From Frateuria defendens (GTDB lineage Bacteria; Pseudomonadota; Gammaproteobacteria; Xanthomonadales; Rhodanobacteraceae), in assembly GCF_001182895.1 (NCBI RefSeq), contig NZ_LFQR01000033.1, forward strand, positions 1-57,155: a stretch of DNA of 57,155 nucleotides, in the 5' to 3' direction. Below are positions 1 through 7,098 of the stretch, in pieces; the first letter of the stretch is position 1; each line of letters begins with the position of its first letter. Under the pieces are notes generated by a model that was not told where the DNA came from, ran no database searches, and worked only from the letters and a program-made list of their open reading frames with translations. The translations under genes and the position numbers were made by a program.

Positions 1-267
1 GGCGATGGTAGCGCCGGTCCAGTTCGCTGGTAGTGAACCACTACGCATGCGGTCGGGTGCCAAAGTAAATGGAGCAACCCTGACCCGATTCCTGGCCGCC
101 AAGGACCGTCGCCACGTCACGAAGGCGAGGTAAGCGACCTTGGCCACTGCCGACAGCCGTCTGGACTGCGAGGCCGCCCTCATCGACTGAAACGCGCCGA
201 AGCAGCCCGGCAAAAAGGAGCAGAGGTAGTTATCCTTGCCCAACCACTTCCACACCCGTTTGCCCGC
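1..267. other. left-edge stretch, no recognised gene
   Basis: One plus-strand frame is open from the window edge to a TAA near 133, giving about 43 residues that match no family I recognise. It could be the tail of a gene cut by the window or chance. The rest of the stretch up to the DUF2058 start has no gene, no obvious terminator and no good Shine-Dalgarno. Confidence 0.3.
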
Positions 268-807
268 ATGCGCAATCCCCTGCAAGAACAACTGCTCAAG
301 GCCGGCCTGGTCAAGAAAGGCAAGGTGAACCAGGTGGCGCGCGAGCAAAAGAAACAGCGCGACGGCAAGGCGTCGGCGCAACCCAGCGCCGCGCAGCAGG
401 AGGCGCAGCGCCTTAAGGCCGAGCACGCCGAACGCGACCGCGCCCTGGCCGCCGAGCGCAACGCCCAGGCCCGCGCCAACGAACTGCGCGCGCAGGTGCG
501 GCAGATCATCGAGAGCCACAAGGTCAAGCGCGAGGGCGAGATCGCCTACCGCTTCACCGACCAGGACGCGATCAAGGGCGTGCTGGTCAACGAAACCCTG
601 CGCGCCCAGCTCGCCAAGGGCGTGCTGGTGATCGCCCGCCACGAGCAGGGCTACGAACTGCTGCCCCGCACCGCCGCCGACAAGCTCTACGAGCGCGACG
701 CCGGCGTGATCGTGCTGGACCACGCCCGCACCGGCGCGGCGGGTGGCGACGACGAGATGGACGACTACTACAAGCAGTTCCAGGTGCCGGACGACCTGGT
801 CTGGTAA
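268..807 (+). CDS. DUF2058 family protein (YaiL-like)
   Basis: A 179-residue soluble, highly charged protein. It opens with the family hallmark of a short N-terminal segment (NPLQEQLLKAGLV followed by KKGKVNQVAREQ), continues with a long Lys/Arg/Glu/Ala helix (about 20-90) and ends with an acidic tail rich in Asp and Tyr. Family members are often annotated as nucleoprotein or polynucleotide-associated; no enzymatic activity is established that I can name with confidence. Length is typical. The ATG at 268 has no clear Shine-Dalgarno, but it is the only start that includes the conserved N-terminus. It appears to be monocistronic. Confidence 0.88.
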   Translation: MRNPLQEQLLKAGLVKKGKVNQVAREQKKQRDGKASAQPSAAQQEAQRLKAEHAERDRALAAERNAQARANELRAQVRQIIESHKVKREGEIAYRFTDQDAIKGVLVNETLRAQLAKGVLVIARHEQGYELLPRTAADKLYERDAGVIVLDHARTGAAGGDDEMDDYYKQFQVPDDLVW

Positions 808-987
808 GCGCTCCGGCGCCCCTCGGGCGGCATCGAAGCCCGCGCGTCGTCTATCGCCGGTGCATAGGCTGGACGACGGCAACGCCAGCGGCGAGCCCCT
901 GGCCATGACCGGCAGCGACTCCCGGGAGCACCTCGCCCGCCGCGGCGCACGCCCCGGCGATGCGAGTCCAGCAGCAAGCGCCCCGGC

Positions 988-1197
988 TCACTCTTCCAGC
1001 GTGAAGCCGATCCGCAGGGTGACCTGCCAGTGCGCCACCTTCCCGTCCTCCACATGCCCGCGCATGTCGGTGACCTGGAACCAGCGGATGTCGCGGATCG
1101 TCTTCGACGCCCGCTCGATGGCGAGCCGGATCGCATCGTCGCTGCTGGTCTTCGAGGAGCCGGTGAGCTCCACGGACTTGTAGACGTGGTCGGACAT
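988..1197 (-). CDS. dodecin, flavin-storage protein
   Basis: A 69-residue protein of dodecin size beginning [15 protein letters not shown]. Dodecins form hollow dodecamers that bind flavins between aromatic side chains. The family's flavin-stacking Trp is visible in IRDIRWFQV, and the conserved Gln lies in [10 protein letters not shown] near the C-terminus. I chose the ATG at 1197 over the one six bases upstream (1203) because AGAGGA then sits about 8 nt ahead. It stands alone, with a gene-poor region upstream. Role in the cell: buffering free riboflavin/FMN (known for the family). Confidence 0.92.
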   Translation of the reverse strand: MSDHVYKSVELTGSSKTSSDDAIRLAIERASKTIRDIRWFQVTDMRGHVEDGKVAHWQVTLRIGFTLEE

Positions 1198-1669
1198 GGT
1201 CATGGTCCTCTGATGAGTGGCGTGGCGGCGAGCACGTGTTTTCGAGGATTCGTCCCTGCTGTGCGCCGCCGGCGGCAGCGCCCCGGGTGACACAGGACAT
1301 ACCCGCACTCGCCCATGGAACGTGAAGGTTCGACTTCGGCGACGGTAAAGCACTCGTGCTCGGCACCAATTTCCACTGCAACGCTCTCCCTATGGACAGA
1401 CAGGACCATGCCCAACCGATGGCAACCGCTCGATGCCGCGCGCTGGCCCTGAGGAAAACAGCCCACTCGCACGGCTCGGCCTTGTGTGGCCCATCGGCTC
1501 GGTGATCGGGGATGGTCGCTGTCGTGCCAAACCGAGTGGCACCATGGCTGATGATCTGCCTGAGGTCTGAGGCTCGCCCGCGCGGGCAAAATGAACCTGA
1601 CTCTTATCTTGCTGTCGTTAACTGGTCCGTCACGCGGGTGAGAGTGATCAAGGAATGAAATCCAAAGAC

Positions 1670-1700
1670 TGAACCGCCCCGGGAATCCCGGGGCGGTTCA
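1670..1700. repeat. 31-bp perfect palindrome
   Basis: Two 15-base arms (TGAACCGCCCCGGGA and its exact complement) flank a single A. It could fold into a strong GC hairpin, but no T-tract follows on either strand, so it is not a convincing intrinsic terminator. It may be a protein-binding site or part of a repeat remnant. Confidence 0.6.
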
Positions 1701-1844
1701 CTCAACCACGTACCTTTTGGCGCGAGACCGGATTATACAAGCGGCCCTATCCATGCTCCAAAAGGGAGGCTCAGCTCATTTACCAGAAGCAGACAAATGA
1801 ATCTGACCTTTTAATTCGGGGAATAGATCAGAGCAGCCCTCAAG

Positions 1845-1870
1845 AAAAAGGGCGGCATCAACGCCACCCT
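1845..1870 (-). terminator. intrinsic terminator after nrdJb
   Basis: Read on the minus strand, AGGGTGGC, a six-base loop and GCCGCCCT are followed directly by a run of T. It lies about 35 bases downstream of the nrdJb stop and would end the leftward ribonucleotide reductase transcript. There is one mismatched (G-T type) pair in the stem. Confidence 0.75.
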
Positions 1871-1904
1871 TCTCCGCCATCTCAACCTCGACGTCCTTCG
1901 CCCC

Positions 1905-2663
1905 TCATCCGCACTTGCTGTAGCCGCAATTGAGGCACGTCTGGCACCCGTCCATCAGCACCAGTGCCTTGGTGTTGCACTTGGCGCACAGGGTGGCGCC
2001 GGGCGGGAAGCCGTTGGTGGGTTCGCCGGCGTCTTCGGCAGCGGCGGTCGCGACGGGGGCGACCGGGCTTACTTCAGTGTTTTTTTTTGAGGCCGCCTCG
2101 TAGGCGGCGCGCTTCTCGGCGACCAGGCGGCGGGTGGATTCGTCCATCTCCGGGTCGTGGATCAGGCCGATGCTCTTCATGTGCTGCTCGATCACCGCGC
2201 CGATCTCGGCCACGATGCTGGGCATGTAGACGCCGCCGGCCTTGAAGTAGCCGCCGCGCGGGTCGAACACGGCCTTCATCTCCTCCGCCAGGAAGGTGAT
2301 GTCGCCGCCCTTGCGGAACACGGCGGAGAGGATGCGGGTGAGCGCCACGATCCACTGGAAGTGGTCCATGTTCTTCGAGTTGATGAAGAGCTCGAAGGGG
2401 CGGCGCTGCTCGTAGGGGGTGCCGGCGTTGAGCACGATGTCGTTGATGGTGACATACAGCGCGTGCTCGAACAGCGGCGACTTGATCTTGTAGGTGTTGC
2501 CGACGAGGGTCTCGGGGCGCTCGAGGCTCTCGTGCATCTGGATCACTTCCGCCTTGGGCGCTTCCTTGGGCGAAAGCGGGGCGGGAACGGCGGCCGGCGC
2601 GGCCTTGTCTTCGGGCTTTACGACGGCGTAGCCCTTGATCTTCTTTTCGATCTTCATCGCCAT
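1905..2663 (-). CDS. nrdJb: class II ribonucleotide reductase accessory subunit NrdJb
   Basis: A 252-residue protein matching the second half of the split B12-dependent ribonucleotide reductase known from Pseudomonas and Xanthomonadales. A TSCPD-like domain (about 60-180, with KGGDITFLAEEMKAVFDPRGG and a GVYMPSIVAEIG segment) is followed by an Ala/Pro linker and a C-terminal zinc-ribbon-like cysteine cluster (CAKC, then CQTC, LNC and SKC), which probably corresponds to the reducible cysteine tail of the reductase. The start at 2663 has GAAGGA about 8 nt upstream; another ATG lies two codons in. It is separated from nrdJa by an H1-like gene and a terminator hairpin, so it may rely on read-through or its own promoter. 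Confidence 0.85.
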   Translation of the reverse strand: MAMKIEKKIKGYAVVKPEDKAAPAAVPAPLSPKEAPKAEVIQMHESLERPETLVGNTYKIKSPLFEHALYVTINDIVLNAGTPYEQRRPFELFINSKNMDHFQWIVALTRILSAVFRKGGDITFLAEEMKAVFDPRGGYFKAGGVYMPSIVAEIGAVIEQHMKSIGLIHDPEMDESTRRLVAEKRAAYEAASKKNTEVSPVAPVATAAAEDAGEPTNGFPPGATLCAKCNTKALVLMDGCQTCLNCGYSKCG

Positions 2664-2708
2664 GGGGGTGTTTCCTTCAAAGAGATAGATGGCGGCGCCC
2701 GGCACGGG

Positions 2709-2745
2709 AAAAAACATCCGGCCCGGCGCGCGGCCGGGCCGGATG
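2709..2745 (-). terminator. intrinsic terminator after the H1-like gene
   Basis: Two 12-base arms (CATCCGGCCCGG and its complement) with a 7-base loop lie at 2715-2745 and run into TTTTTT on the minus strand. It sits just 9 bases past the H1-like stop and 46 bases before the nrdJb start, so it should attenuate transcription between nrdJa and nrdJb. Confidence 0.85.
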
Positions 2746-2753
2746 CGTCGTGC

Positions 2754-3416
2754 TTACTTCTTGCGGGCGGCCTTCTTGGCGGCGGGCTTCTTGGCCGCCT
2801 TCACGGTCGCCTTTTTGGCAGTGGACTTCTTGGCCGCCTTGGCGACGGTCTTCTTGACGGCAACCTTCTTGACGGCAACCTTCTTCACGGCTGCCTTCTT
2901 CGGCGCGACCTTCTTGGCGACCGTCTTCTTGCTGCTGACCTTCTTGGCTGCCTTCTTGGCCGGGGTCTTCTTCACGGCCTTCTTGGCAACTTTCTTGGCA
3001 GCGACTTTCTTGGCGGCGACTTTCTTGGCGGCGGCTTTCTTCGGCGCCGCCTTCTTCGCGGCGGCCTTCTTCACCGCCTTCTTGGCGACTTTCTTGGCGG
3101 CGGCCTTCTTCGGCGCCGCCTTCTTGGCCGCGGCCTTCTTCACCGCCTTCTTGGCGACCTTCTTGGCGGCGGCTTTCTTCGGCGCCGCCTTCTTCGCGGC
3201 GGCCTTCTTCACCGCCTTCTTGGCGACCTTCTTGGCGGCGGCCTTCTTCGGAGCCGCCTTCTTGGCCGCGGCCTTCTTCGCCGGCTTCTTCTTCGCCGCC
3301 GCCTTCTTCACCGGCGCCGCCGGCGCGGAGACGGGCGCAGGCGCGGGCTCGGGAGCCGCGGCCGGCGCTGTGGGTTCGGTGCTGTCTTTCACTTCGACTT
3401 CGGTATCGATGGACAT
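2754..3416 (-). CDS. histone H1-like, lysine/alanine-rich protein (AlgP type)
   Basis: A 220-residue low-complexity protein. It has an acidic/Ala-Pro-rich head (1-36) and a long basic tail made almost entirely of KKAAAKK, KKAAPKK and KKVAKK motifs, resembling eukaryotic H1 tails and Pseudomonas AlgP. Such proteins bind and compact DNA, and their repeat number varies between strains. A 23-residue unit is present about 3.6 times (residues 52-134). The start has GGAGGGG about 9 nt upstream. It lies between the two halves of the ribonucleotide reductase with only 56 bases to nrdJa, so co-transcription with nrdJa is likely. There is no globular domain, so the assignment rests on composition. Confidence 0.85.
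   Translation of the reverse strand: MSIDTEVEVKDSTEPTAPAAAPEPAPAPVSAPAAPVKKAAAKKKPAKKAAAKKAAPKKAAAKKVAKKAVKKAAAKKAAPKKAAAKKVAKKAVKKAAAKKAAPKKAAAKKVAKKAVKKAAAKKAAPKKAAAKKVAAKKVAAKKVAKKAVKKTPAKKAAKKVSSKKTVAKKVAPKKAAVKKVAVKKVAVKKTVAKAAKKSTAKKATVKAAKKPAAKKAARKK
3015..3263 (-). repeat. 69-bp tandem repeat inside the H1-like gene
   Basis: Three complete and one partial copy of a 69-bp unit encode a 23-residue Lys/Ala/Pro block (KKAAPKK, AAAKKVAKK, AVKKAAA). In-frame repeats of this kind commonly expand and contract by slippage or recombination without breaking the frame. Confidence 0.85.
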
Positions 3417-3472
3417 GCTGGTGTTCCCCTCCGACGTTGTTTTAAGAACTGACGTAAGCCTGCTACGCGCGA

Positions 3473-6400
3473 TCAGAACTTGCCGTAGTAGCCTTCCTTC
3501 AGGGCATCGAACAGGTTGGCGGCGGTGTGCATCTCGCCGTCGTATTCCACTTCCTCGTTGCCCTTCAGTTCGATAACGCTACCGTCTTCCAATTCGAAGC
3601 GGTAGAGGGTGCTTTCAAGATCGGCTTCCTTGACCAGCACGCCCTGGAACGCGGCGGGGTTGAAACGGAAGGTGGTGCAGCCCTTCAGCCCCTGCTTGTA
3701 GGCGTAGAAGTAGATGTCCTTGAAGTCTTCGTAGGGGTAGTCGGTGGGCACGTTCGCGGTCTTGGAGATCGACGAATCGACCCACAGCTGCGCGGCGGCC
3801 TGGATGTCCACGTGCTCCTTCGGGCTGATGTCGTCGGCGGCCACGAAGTACTCGGGCAGCTTGGCCTTCGGGTCGTCGGAGAACGGCATCGCGTCGGCGT
3901 TGATCAGCGCGCGGTAGGCGAGCAGCTCGTAGCTGAACACCTCGACCTTCTCCTTGGTCTTGCGGCCCTCGCGGATCACGTTGCGCGAGTAGTGGTGGGC
4001 GAAGCTCGGCTCGATGCCGTTGCTGGCGTTGTTGGCCAGCGACAGCGAGATGGTGCCGGTGGGCGCGATCGAGGTGTGGTGGGTGAAGCGCGCGCCGGTC
4101 TCGGCCAGCTGCTCCACCAGGTGCGGCGCCACGGCGGCCACGCGCTGCATGTAGCGGCTGTACTTCGCGTGTAGCACGCGGCCGGGGATGGTGTCGCCGA
4201 CCTTGTAGCCGTCGGCCGCCATCTCCGGGCGCTTGCGCAGCATGTCGCCGGTGACGGTGTAGTCGCGGGCCAGGATCGGCGCCGGGCCCTTCTCCTTGGC
4301 GAGGCCGAGCGCGACCTCCCAGCCGGCCACGGCCATCTCGCGCGAGACGTCCTCGGTGAAGGCCACCGCCTCGGCGGTGCCGTAGCGCATCTTGAGCATC
4401 GACAGCGTGCTGCCCAGGCCCAGGAAGCCCATGCCGTGGCGGCGCTTGCCCATGATCTCGTTGCGCTGCTGCTCGAGCGGCAGGCCGTTGATCTCCACCA
4501 CGTTGTCGAGCATGCGGGTGAACACCTTCACCACTTCGCGGTACTCGTCCCAGTCGAAGCGGGCCTTGGGGCCGAACGGGTCGCGCACGAAGGTGGTGAG
4601 GTTGACCGAGCCGAGCAGGCAGGAGCCGTACGGCGGCAGCGGCTGCTCGCCGCAGTTGTGCGCATGCAGACCATTGCCGTCGAAGGTGTTGATGCCCGGC
4701 ACCTGCACGTCGTAGACGTCCTCGACGCCGTCGGCTTCGAGCGAGGCGACGGTGGCGACGAAACGGGCGCGGTTCAAGCTGCGGCGATAGCCGGCCAGCG
4801 CCGCCTGCAGGCGCGCGGCCTTGTCGCTGTCGGCGAAACCGACCCATTCGTCGAAGCGCGCCAGCGACTCGCCGGCGATGACCAGCTCGTGCTGCGCCTG
4901 AACGGGATAAGCACGCGCGCCGCCCTTGCCGTCGGGCAGCATGGATTCGCCGGCGAGACGACGGTCGCGATGGATGCGCGAGGGAATGCCCAGGCGCAGC
5001 AGCATGCGCTGCACCGCCTCCAGGCAACCGAGGTCCGACTGCGCCAGCCGCACCGACACGCCCTTGGCCTGGCTGCCCTGCACCGAACCGTCGGCATCGA
5101 AGAAGCCGCGCAGGAAGCCGCGATAAGCCGCACTGGAGGCTTGCTCCAGCGCCGGCGTGATCGACTTGTCGCCCGGCGCCATGCCGACCTCGAAGGCCAG
5201 ATCGCGCAGGGCGGCGGATTTCAGGCGGAACTCGCCGCGACCGACCACCGCCGACCAGCCGGCGAAGTCGGCGCGGTGCGGCAGGGTCTGCGCGCAGCGC
5301 AGCGCCTCGGCCATCAGCGCCCGGGCGCCACTGCAGCCGACCGCGTTGACGGCAGCGGCCTGTGGCCAGGCCGAAAGCACCGCCGCCTCATGCTTGAGGG
5401 TGCCGTCGCCGACCAGGAGGCCGAGCAGGTAACCCTGCTCGGCGGTGAGCGCGCCAGCCCACTGCGCGTTGGCGCGATGGTCGTTCAGCAGCACCTGGTC
5501 GCCCGGCCTGAGCGCACCGGCGGCGCACCACTCGGTATCCACGCTCCAGCAGGTGAGGCGGGAGACGCGCCGCACGCGATGGTCTTCGGTGAGGCGAAGC
5601 CGGTAGCCTTCCTCGGTTTCAAGAGCGATCACCGGCTTGGTGGCGGTGCGGAAGAAGCCTTCGGCGCCGGTGGCGTGATCGCAGCCGTCGACACGGGCCT
5701 CGAAGGCGCGCCCCAGCAGGTCGCGGACCTGGCGCGGACCTTCCGCCGTCTGCACCCAGGTGTCGGCGGTGACGCAGGGGTTGGTGGCGCGGATGTGCTC
5801 GCACCACCAGTTGTTGTTCATCTCGTTGACCTTGTCGATCAGGATGAAGCCCGGCTCCGCGTAGTCGTACGTGGAGACCATGATCATGTCCCACAGGTGG
5901 CGGGCGCGGATGTGGCCGTAGATCTTGCAGGCCACCAGGCCGTCTTCGCGCTCCACGTAGTTCTCGTGGGTGGGCCACTCGCGCCAGACCACCTGGGCGG
6001 GGTCGGCCAGGTCGAGCTCGGCCTGCTCCTTCACGTGCACCGGGAACACCAGCGGCCAGTCCTGGTCGCGCTCCACCGCCTGCATGAAGCCGTCGGTGAC
6101 CAGCAGCGAGAGGTTGAACTGGCGCAGGCGCCCGTCCTCGCGCTTGGCGCGGATGAATTCCTTCACGTCCGGGTGGCTGACGTCGAAGGTGCCCATCTGC
6201 GCGCCGCGGCGGCCGCCGGCCGAGGACACGGTGAAGCACATCTTGTCGTAGATATCCATGAAGGACAGTGGGCCGCTGGTATAGGCGCCCGCCCCCGACA
6301 CGTAGGCGCCGCGCGGGCGCAGGGTCGAGAACTCGTAGCCGATGCCGCAGCCGGCCTTCAGGGTGAGGCCCGCCTCGTGCACCTTCTCCAGGATGTCGTC

Positions 6401-6742
6401 CATGGAGTCGCGGATGGTGCCCGACACGGTGCAGTTGATGGTGCTGGTGGCCGGCTTGTGCGCCAGCGCGCCGGCGTTGGAGGTGATGCGGCCGGCGGGG
6501 ATGGCGCCGCGGCGCAGCGCCCACAGGAAGCGCTCGTTCCAGAGCGCGCGCAGCGCCTCGGTGGCTTCCACGTCGGAGAGCGCGCGGGCCACGCGCTGGT
6601 AGGTCTCGTCGACGCTGCCGTCGACCGCCTCGCCCGTCTTCGCCTTCAGGCGGTATTTCTTGTCCCAGATGTCATACGAGGCAGGCTGCAGGGGAATCTC
6701 TACAGCATCGCGACCCGCGACTGGTGCACGCACGGTGCTCAT
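3473..6742 (-). CDS. nrdJ: adenosylcobalamin-dependent ribonucleotide reductase, large subunit, with intein
   Basis: A 1089-residue precursor that reduces ribonucleotides to deoxyribonucleotides using B12 rather than a di-iron radical. N-extein residues 1-322 carry the barrel start (ATSTINCTVSGTIRDSMDD, GLTLKAGCGIGYEFS). Residues 323-696 are an intein. The C-extein resumes with CGEQPLPPYGSCLLGSVNL, the motif whose first Cys is the radical-bearing catalytic residue. The spliced product is 715 residues, normal for NrdJa. The start at 6742 has GGAGGT about 10 nt upstream. It works with NrdJb encoded downstream. Paired NrdR-box-like sites lie 165-210 bases upstream. No cobalamin riboswitch was seen. 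Confidence 0.95.
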   Translation of the reverse strand: MSTVRAPVAGRDAVEIPLQPASYDIWDKKYRLKAKTGEAVDGSVDETYQRVARALSDVEATEALRALWNERFLWALRRGAIPAGRITSNAGALAHKPATSTINCTVSGTIRDSMDDILEKVHEAGLTLKAGCGIGYEFSTLRPRGAYVSGAGAYTSGPLSFMDIYDKMCFTVSSAGGRRGAQMGTFDVSHPDVKEFIRAKREDGRLRQFNLSLLVTDGFMQAVERDQDWPLVFPVHVKEQAELDLADPAQVVWREWPTHENYVEREDGLVACKIYGHIRARHLWDMIMVSTYDYAEPGFILIDKVNEMNNNWWCEHIRATNPCVTADTWVQTAEGPRQVRDLLGRAFEARVDGCDHATGAEGFFRTATKPVIALETEEGYRLRLTEDHRVRRVSRLTCWSVDTEWCAAGALRPGDQVLLNDHRANAQWAGALTAEQGYLLGLLVGDGTLKHEAAVLSAWPQAAAVNAVGCSGARALMAEALRCAQTLPHRADFAGWSAVVGRGEFRLKSAALRDLAFEVGMAPGDKSITPALEQASSAAYRGFLRGFFDADGSVQGSQAKGVSVRLAQSDLGCLEAVQRMLLRLGIPSRIHRDRRLAGESMLPDGKGGARAYPVQAQHELVIAGESLARFDEWVGFADSDKAARLQAALAGYRRSLNRARFVATVASLEADGVEDVYDVQVPGINTFDGNGLHAHNCGEQPLPPYGSCLLGSVNLTTFVRDPFGPKARFDWDEYREVVKVFTRMLDNVVEINGLPLEQQRNEIMGKRRHGMGFLGLGSTLSMLKMRYGTAEAVAFTEDVSREMAVAGWEVALGLAKEKGPAPILARDYTVTGDMLRKRPEMAADGYKVGDTIPGRVLHAKYSRYMQRVAAVAPHLVEQLAETGARFTHHTSIAPTGTISLSLANNASNGIEPSFAHHYSRNVIREGRKTKEKVEVFSYELLAYRALINADAMPFSDDPKAKLPEYFVAADDISPKEHVDIQAAAQLWVDSSISKTANVPTDYPYEDFKDIYFYAYKQGLKGCTTFRFNPAAFQGVLVKEADLESTLYRFELEDGSVIELKGNEEVEYDGEMHTAANLFDALKEGYYGKF
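4655..5776 (-). other. intein with LAGLIDADG homing endonuclease in NrdJ
   Basis: A 374-residue in-frame insertion. It begins with Cys (CVTADTWVQTAEG, block A, with the TNP sequence of the host just before it) and ends with HAHN, followed by Cys+1, which is the classic His-Asn/Cys splice junction. Two LAGLIDADG-type motifs are visible, GLLVGDGT near precursor residue 437 and FLRGFFDADGS near 544, so the homing endonuclease looks full length. Removal would restore the uninterrupted NPCGEQ active-site motif. The insertion point is exactly at the catalytic cysteine, a common intein strategy that prevents loss by imprecise deletion. Confidence 0.93.
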
Positions 6743-6906
6743 CGGCTTTTTGACCTCCGGCCTTGCGACCCGTTTTGTTAACGACGAATCCGCCCGCCCA
6801 ACGGGCGATCGACTGCCATGTCACGAGCCGTAGACCTGCCACAGCCCGTCCTGCCCGACCGCTGCGCCAGAGCGCGCCCCTCCCCCGAGAGTCGCCAGTT
6901 GCCGAC

Positions 6907-6920
6907 ACCAATTACTTGGG
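6907..6920. promoter_or_regulatory. candidate NrdR box, distal half of a pair
   Basis: ACCAA, four bases, TTGGG: an imperfect inverted repeat matching the CACAA-N4-TTGTG core of NrdR boxes at most outer positions. Its centre is 32 bp from that of the second box, the separation typical of paired NrdR sites. It is the weaker of the two. Confidence 0.6.
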
Positions 6921-6938
6921 TAACACCCGGCGGGTGCA

Positions 6939-6952
6939 CACAAGATCTTGTG
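6939..6952. promoter_or_regulatory. candidate NrdR box, strong copy
   Basis: CACAAGATCTTGTG is a perfect 14-bp palindrome that matches the NrdR core CACAATATATTGTG at 12 of 14 positions. NrdR is the ATP/dATP-responsive repressor of bacterial ribonucleotide reductase genes. It lies about 200 bases upstream of nrdJ and 146 bases upstream of degQ; nrdJ is the natural target. Confidence 0.7.
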
Positions 6953-6972
6953 ATTGCGAACGGATAAGAAAA

Positions 6973-7000
6973 TTAACCCTCGCACCGCCCGATGTAAAGT
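6973..7000 (+). promoter_or_regulatory. candidate sigma-70 promoter for degQ
   Basis: TTAACC and TAAAGT are separated by 16 bases, each hexamer agreeing with consensus at four of six positions, about 100 bases upstream of the protease start. I see no convincing sigma-E (GAACTT...TCTGA) pattern. This is inferred from the sequence alone. Confidence 0.35.
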
Positions 7001-7098
7001 GCCGATCGCAAATTCGCCGCCGGCGCGGAACCGCGCCGGCGTCCGGCGGGTCGAAGCCGCCCGTCAGCCCCGTCACATGCCCCAAGGAGGATCGCACC

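Larger units (their letters stand above)
1198..1904. other. gene-poor stretch with direct repeats and a palindrome
   Basis: About 700 bases with no supportable gene. Minus-strand frames through it lack family resemblance. It holds a near-identical 17-base direct repeat of the form AAATGAAYCTGACYYTT at about 1588 and 1795, a 31-bp perfect palindrome at 1670-1700, and at its far end the terminator of the nrdJb gene. Its base composition is more even than that of the flanking genes, which suggests an old insertion or remnant. Confidence 0.5.
6743..7098. other. divergent nrdJ/degQ control region
   Basis: A non-coding stretch between two divergent genes. It contains two NrdR-box-like palindromes (annotated separately) and a candidate promoter for the protease gene, but no recognisable riboswitch fold or small gene. 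The part next to degQ is a GC-rich leader ending in AAGGAGG. Confidence 0.6.

Noticed and set aside
1200-1589. A 129-residue minus-strand frame upstream of dodecin
   Set aside because: Its composition is shadow-like (Arg/His/Pro/Ser-rich), with no Shine-Dalgarno, no domain and no overlap with a conserved region.
3015-3263. CRISPR-like regular repeats
   Set aside because: The periodicity is a coding tandem repeat with no spacers, inside an open frame.
2689-3576. A plus-strand hydrophobic repeat protein (FLAATFLAAAFF type)
   Set aside because: It is the reverse reading of the Lys/Ala-rich H1-like repeats; AAG/GCC codons read backwards give Leu/Phe/Ala runs. There is no start signal and no family resemblance.
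4436-5432. Frames within the intein on the plus strand as separate genes
   Set aside because: They lie opposite intein codons with no ribosome binding site; the intein is in frame with both exteins and has proper splice motifs.
6743-7098. Possible cobalamin riboswitch upstream of the B12-dependent reductase
   Set aside because: No B12-box-like conserved core or multi-stem fold was recognised; the control signals seen are the NrdR-like palindromes.
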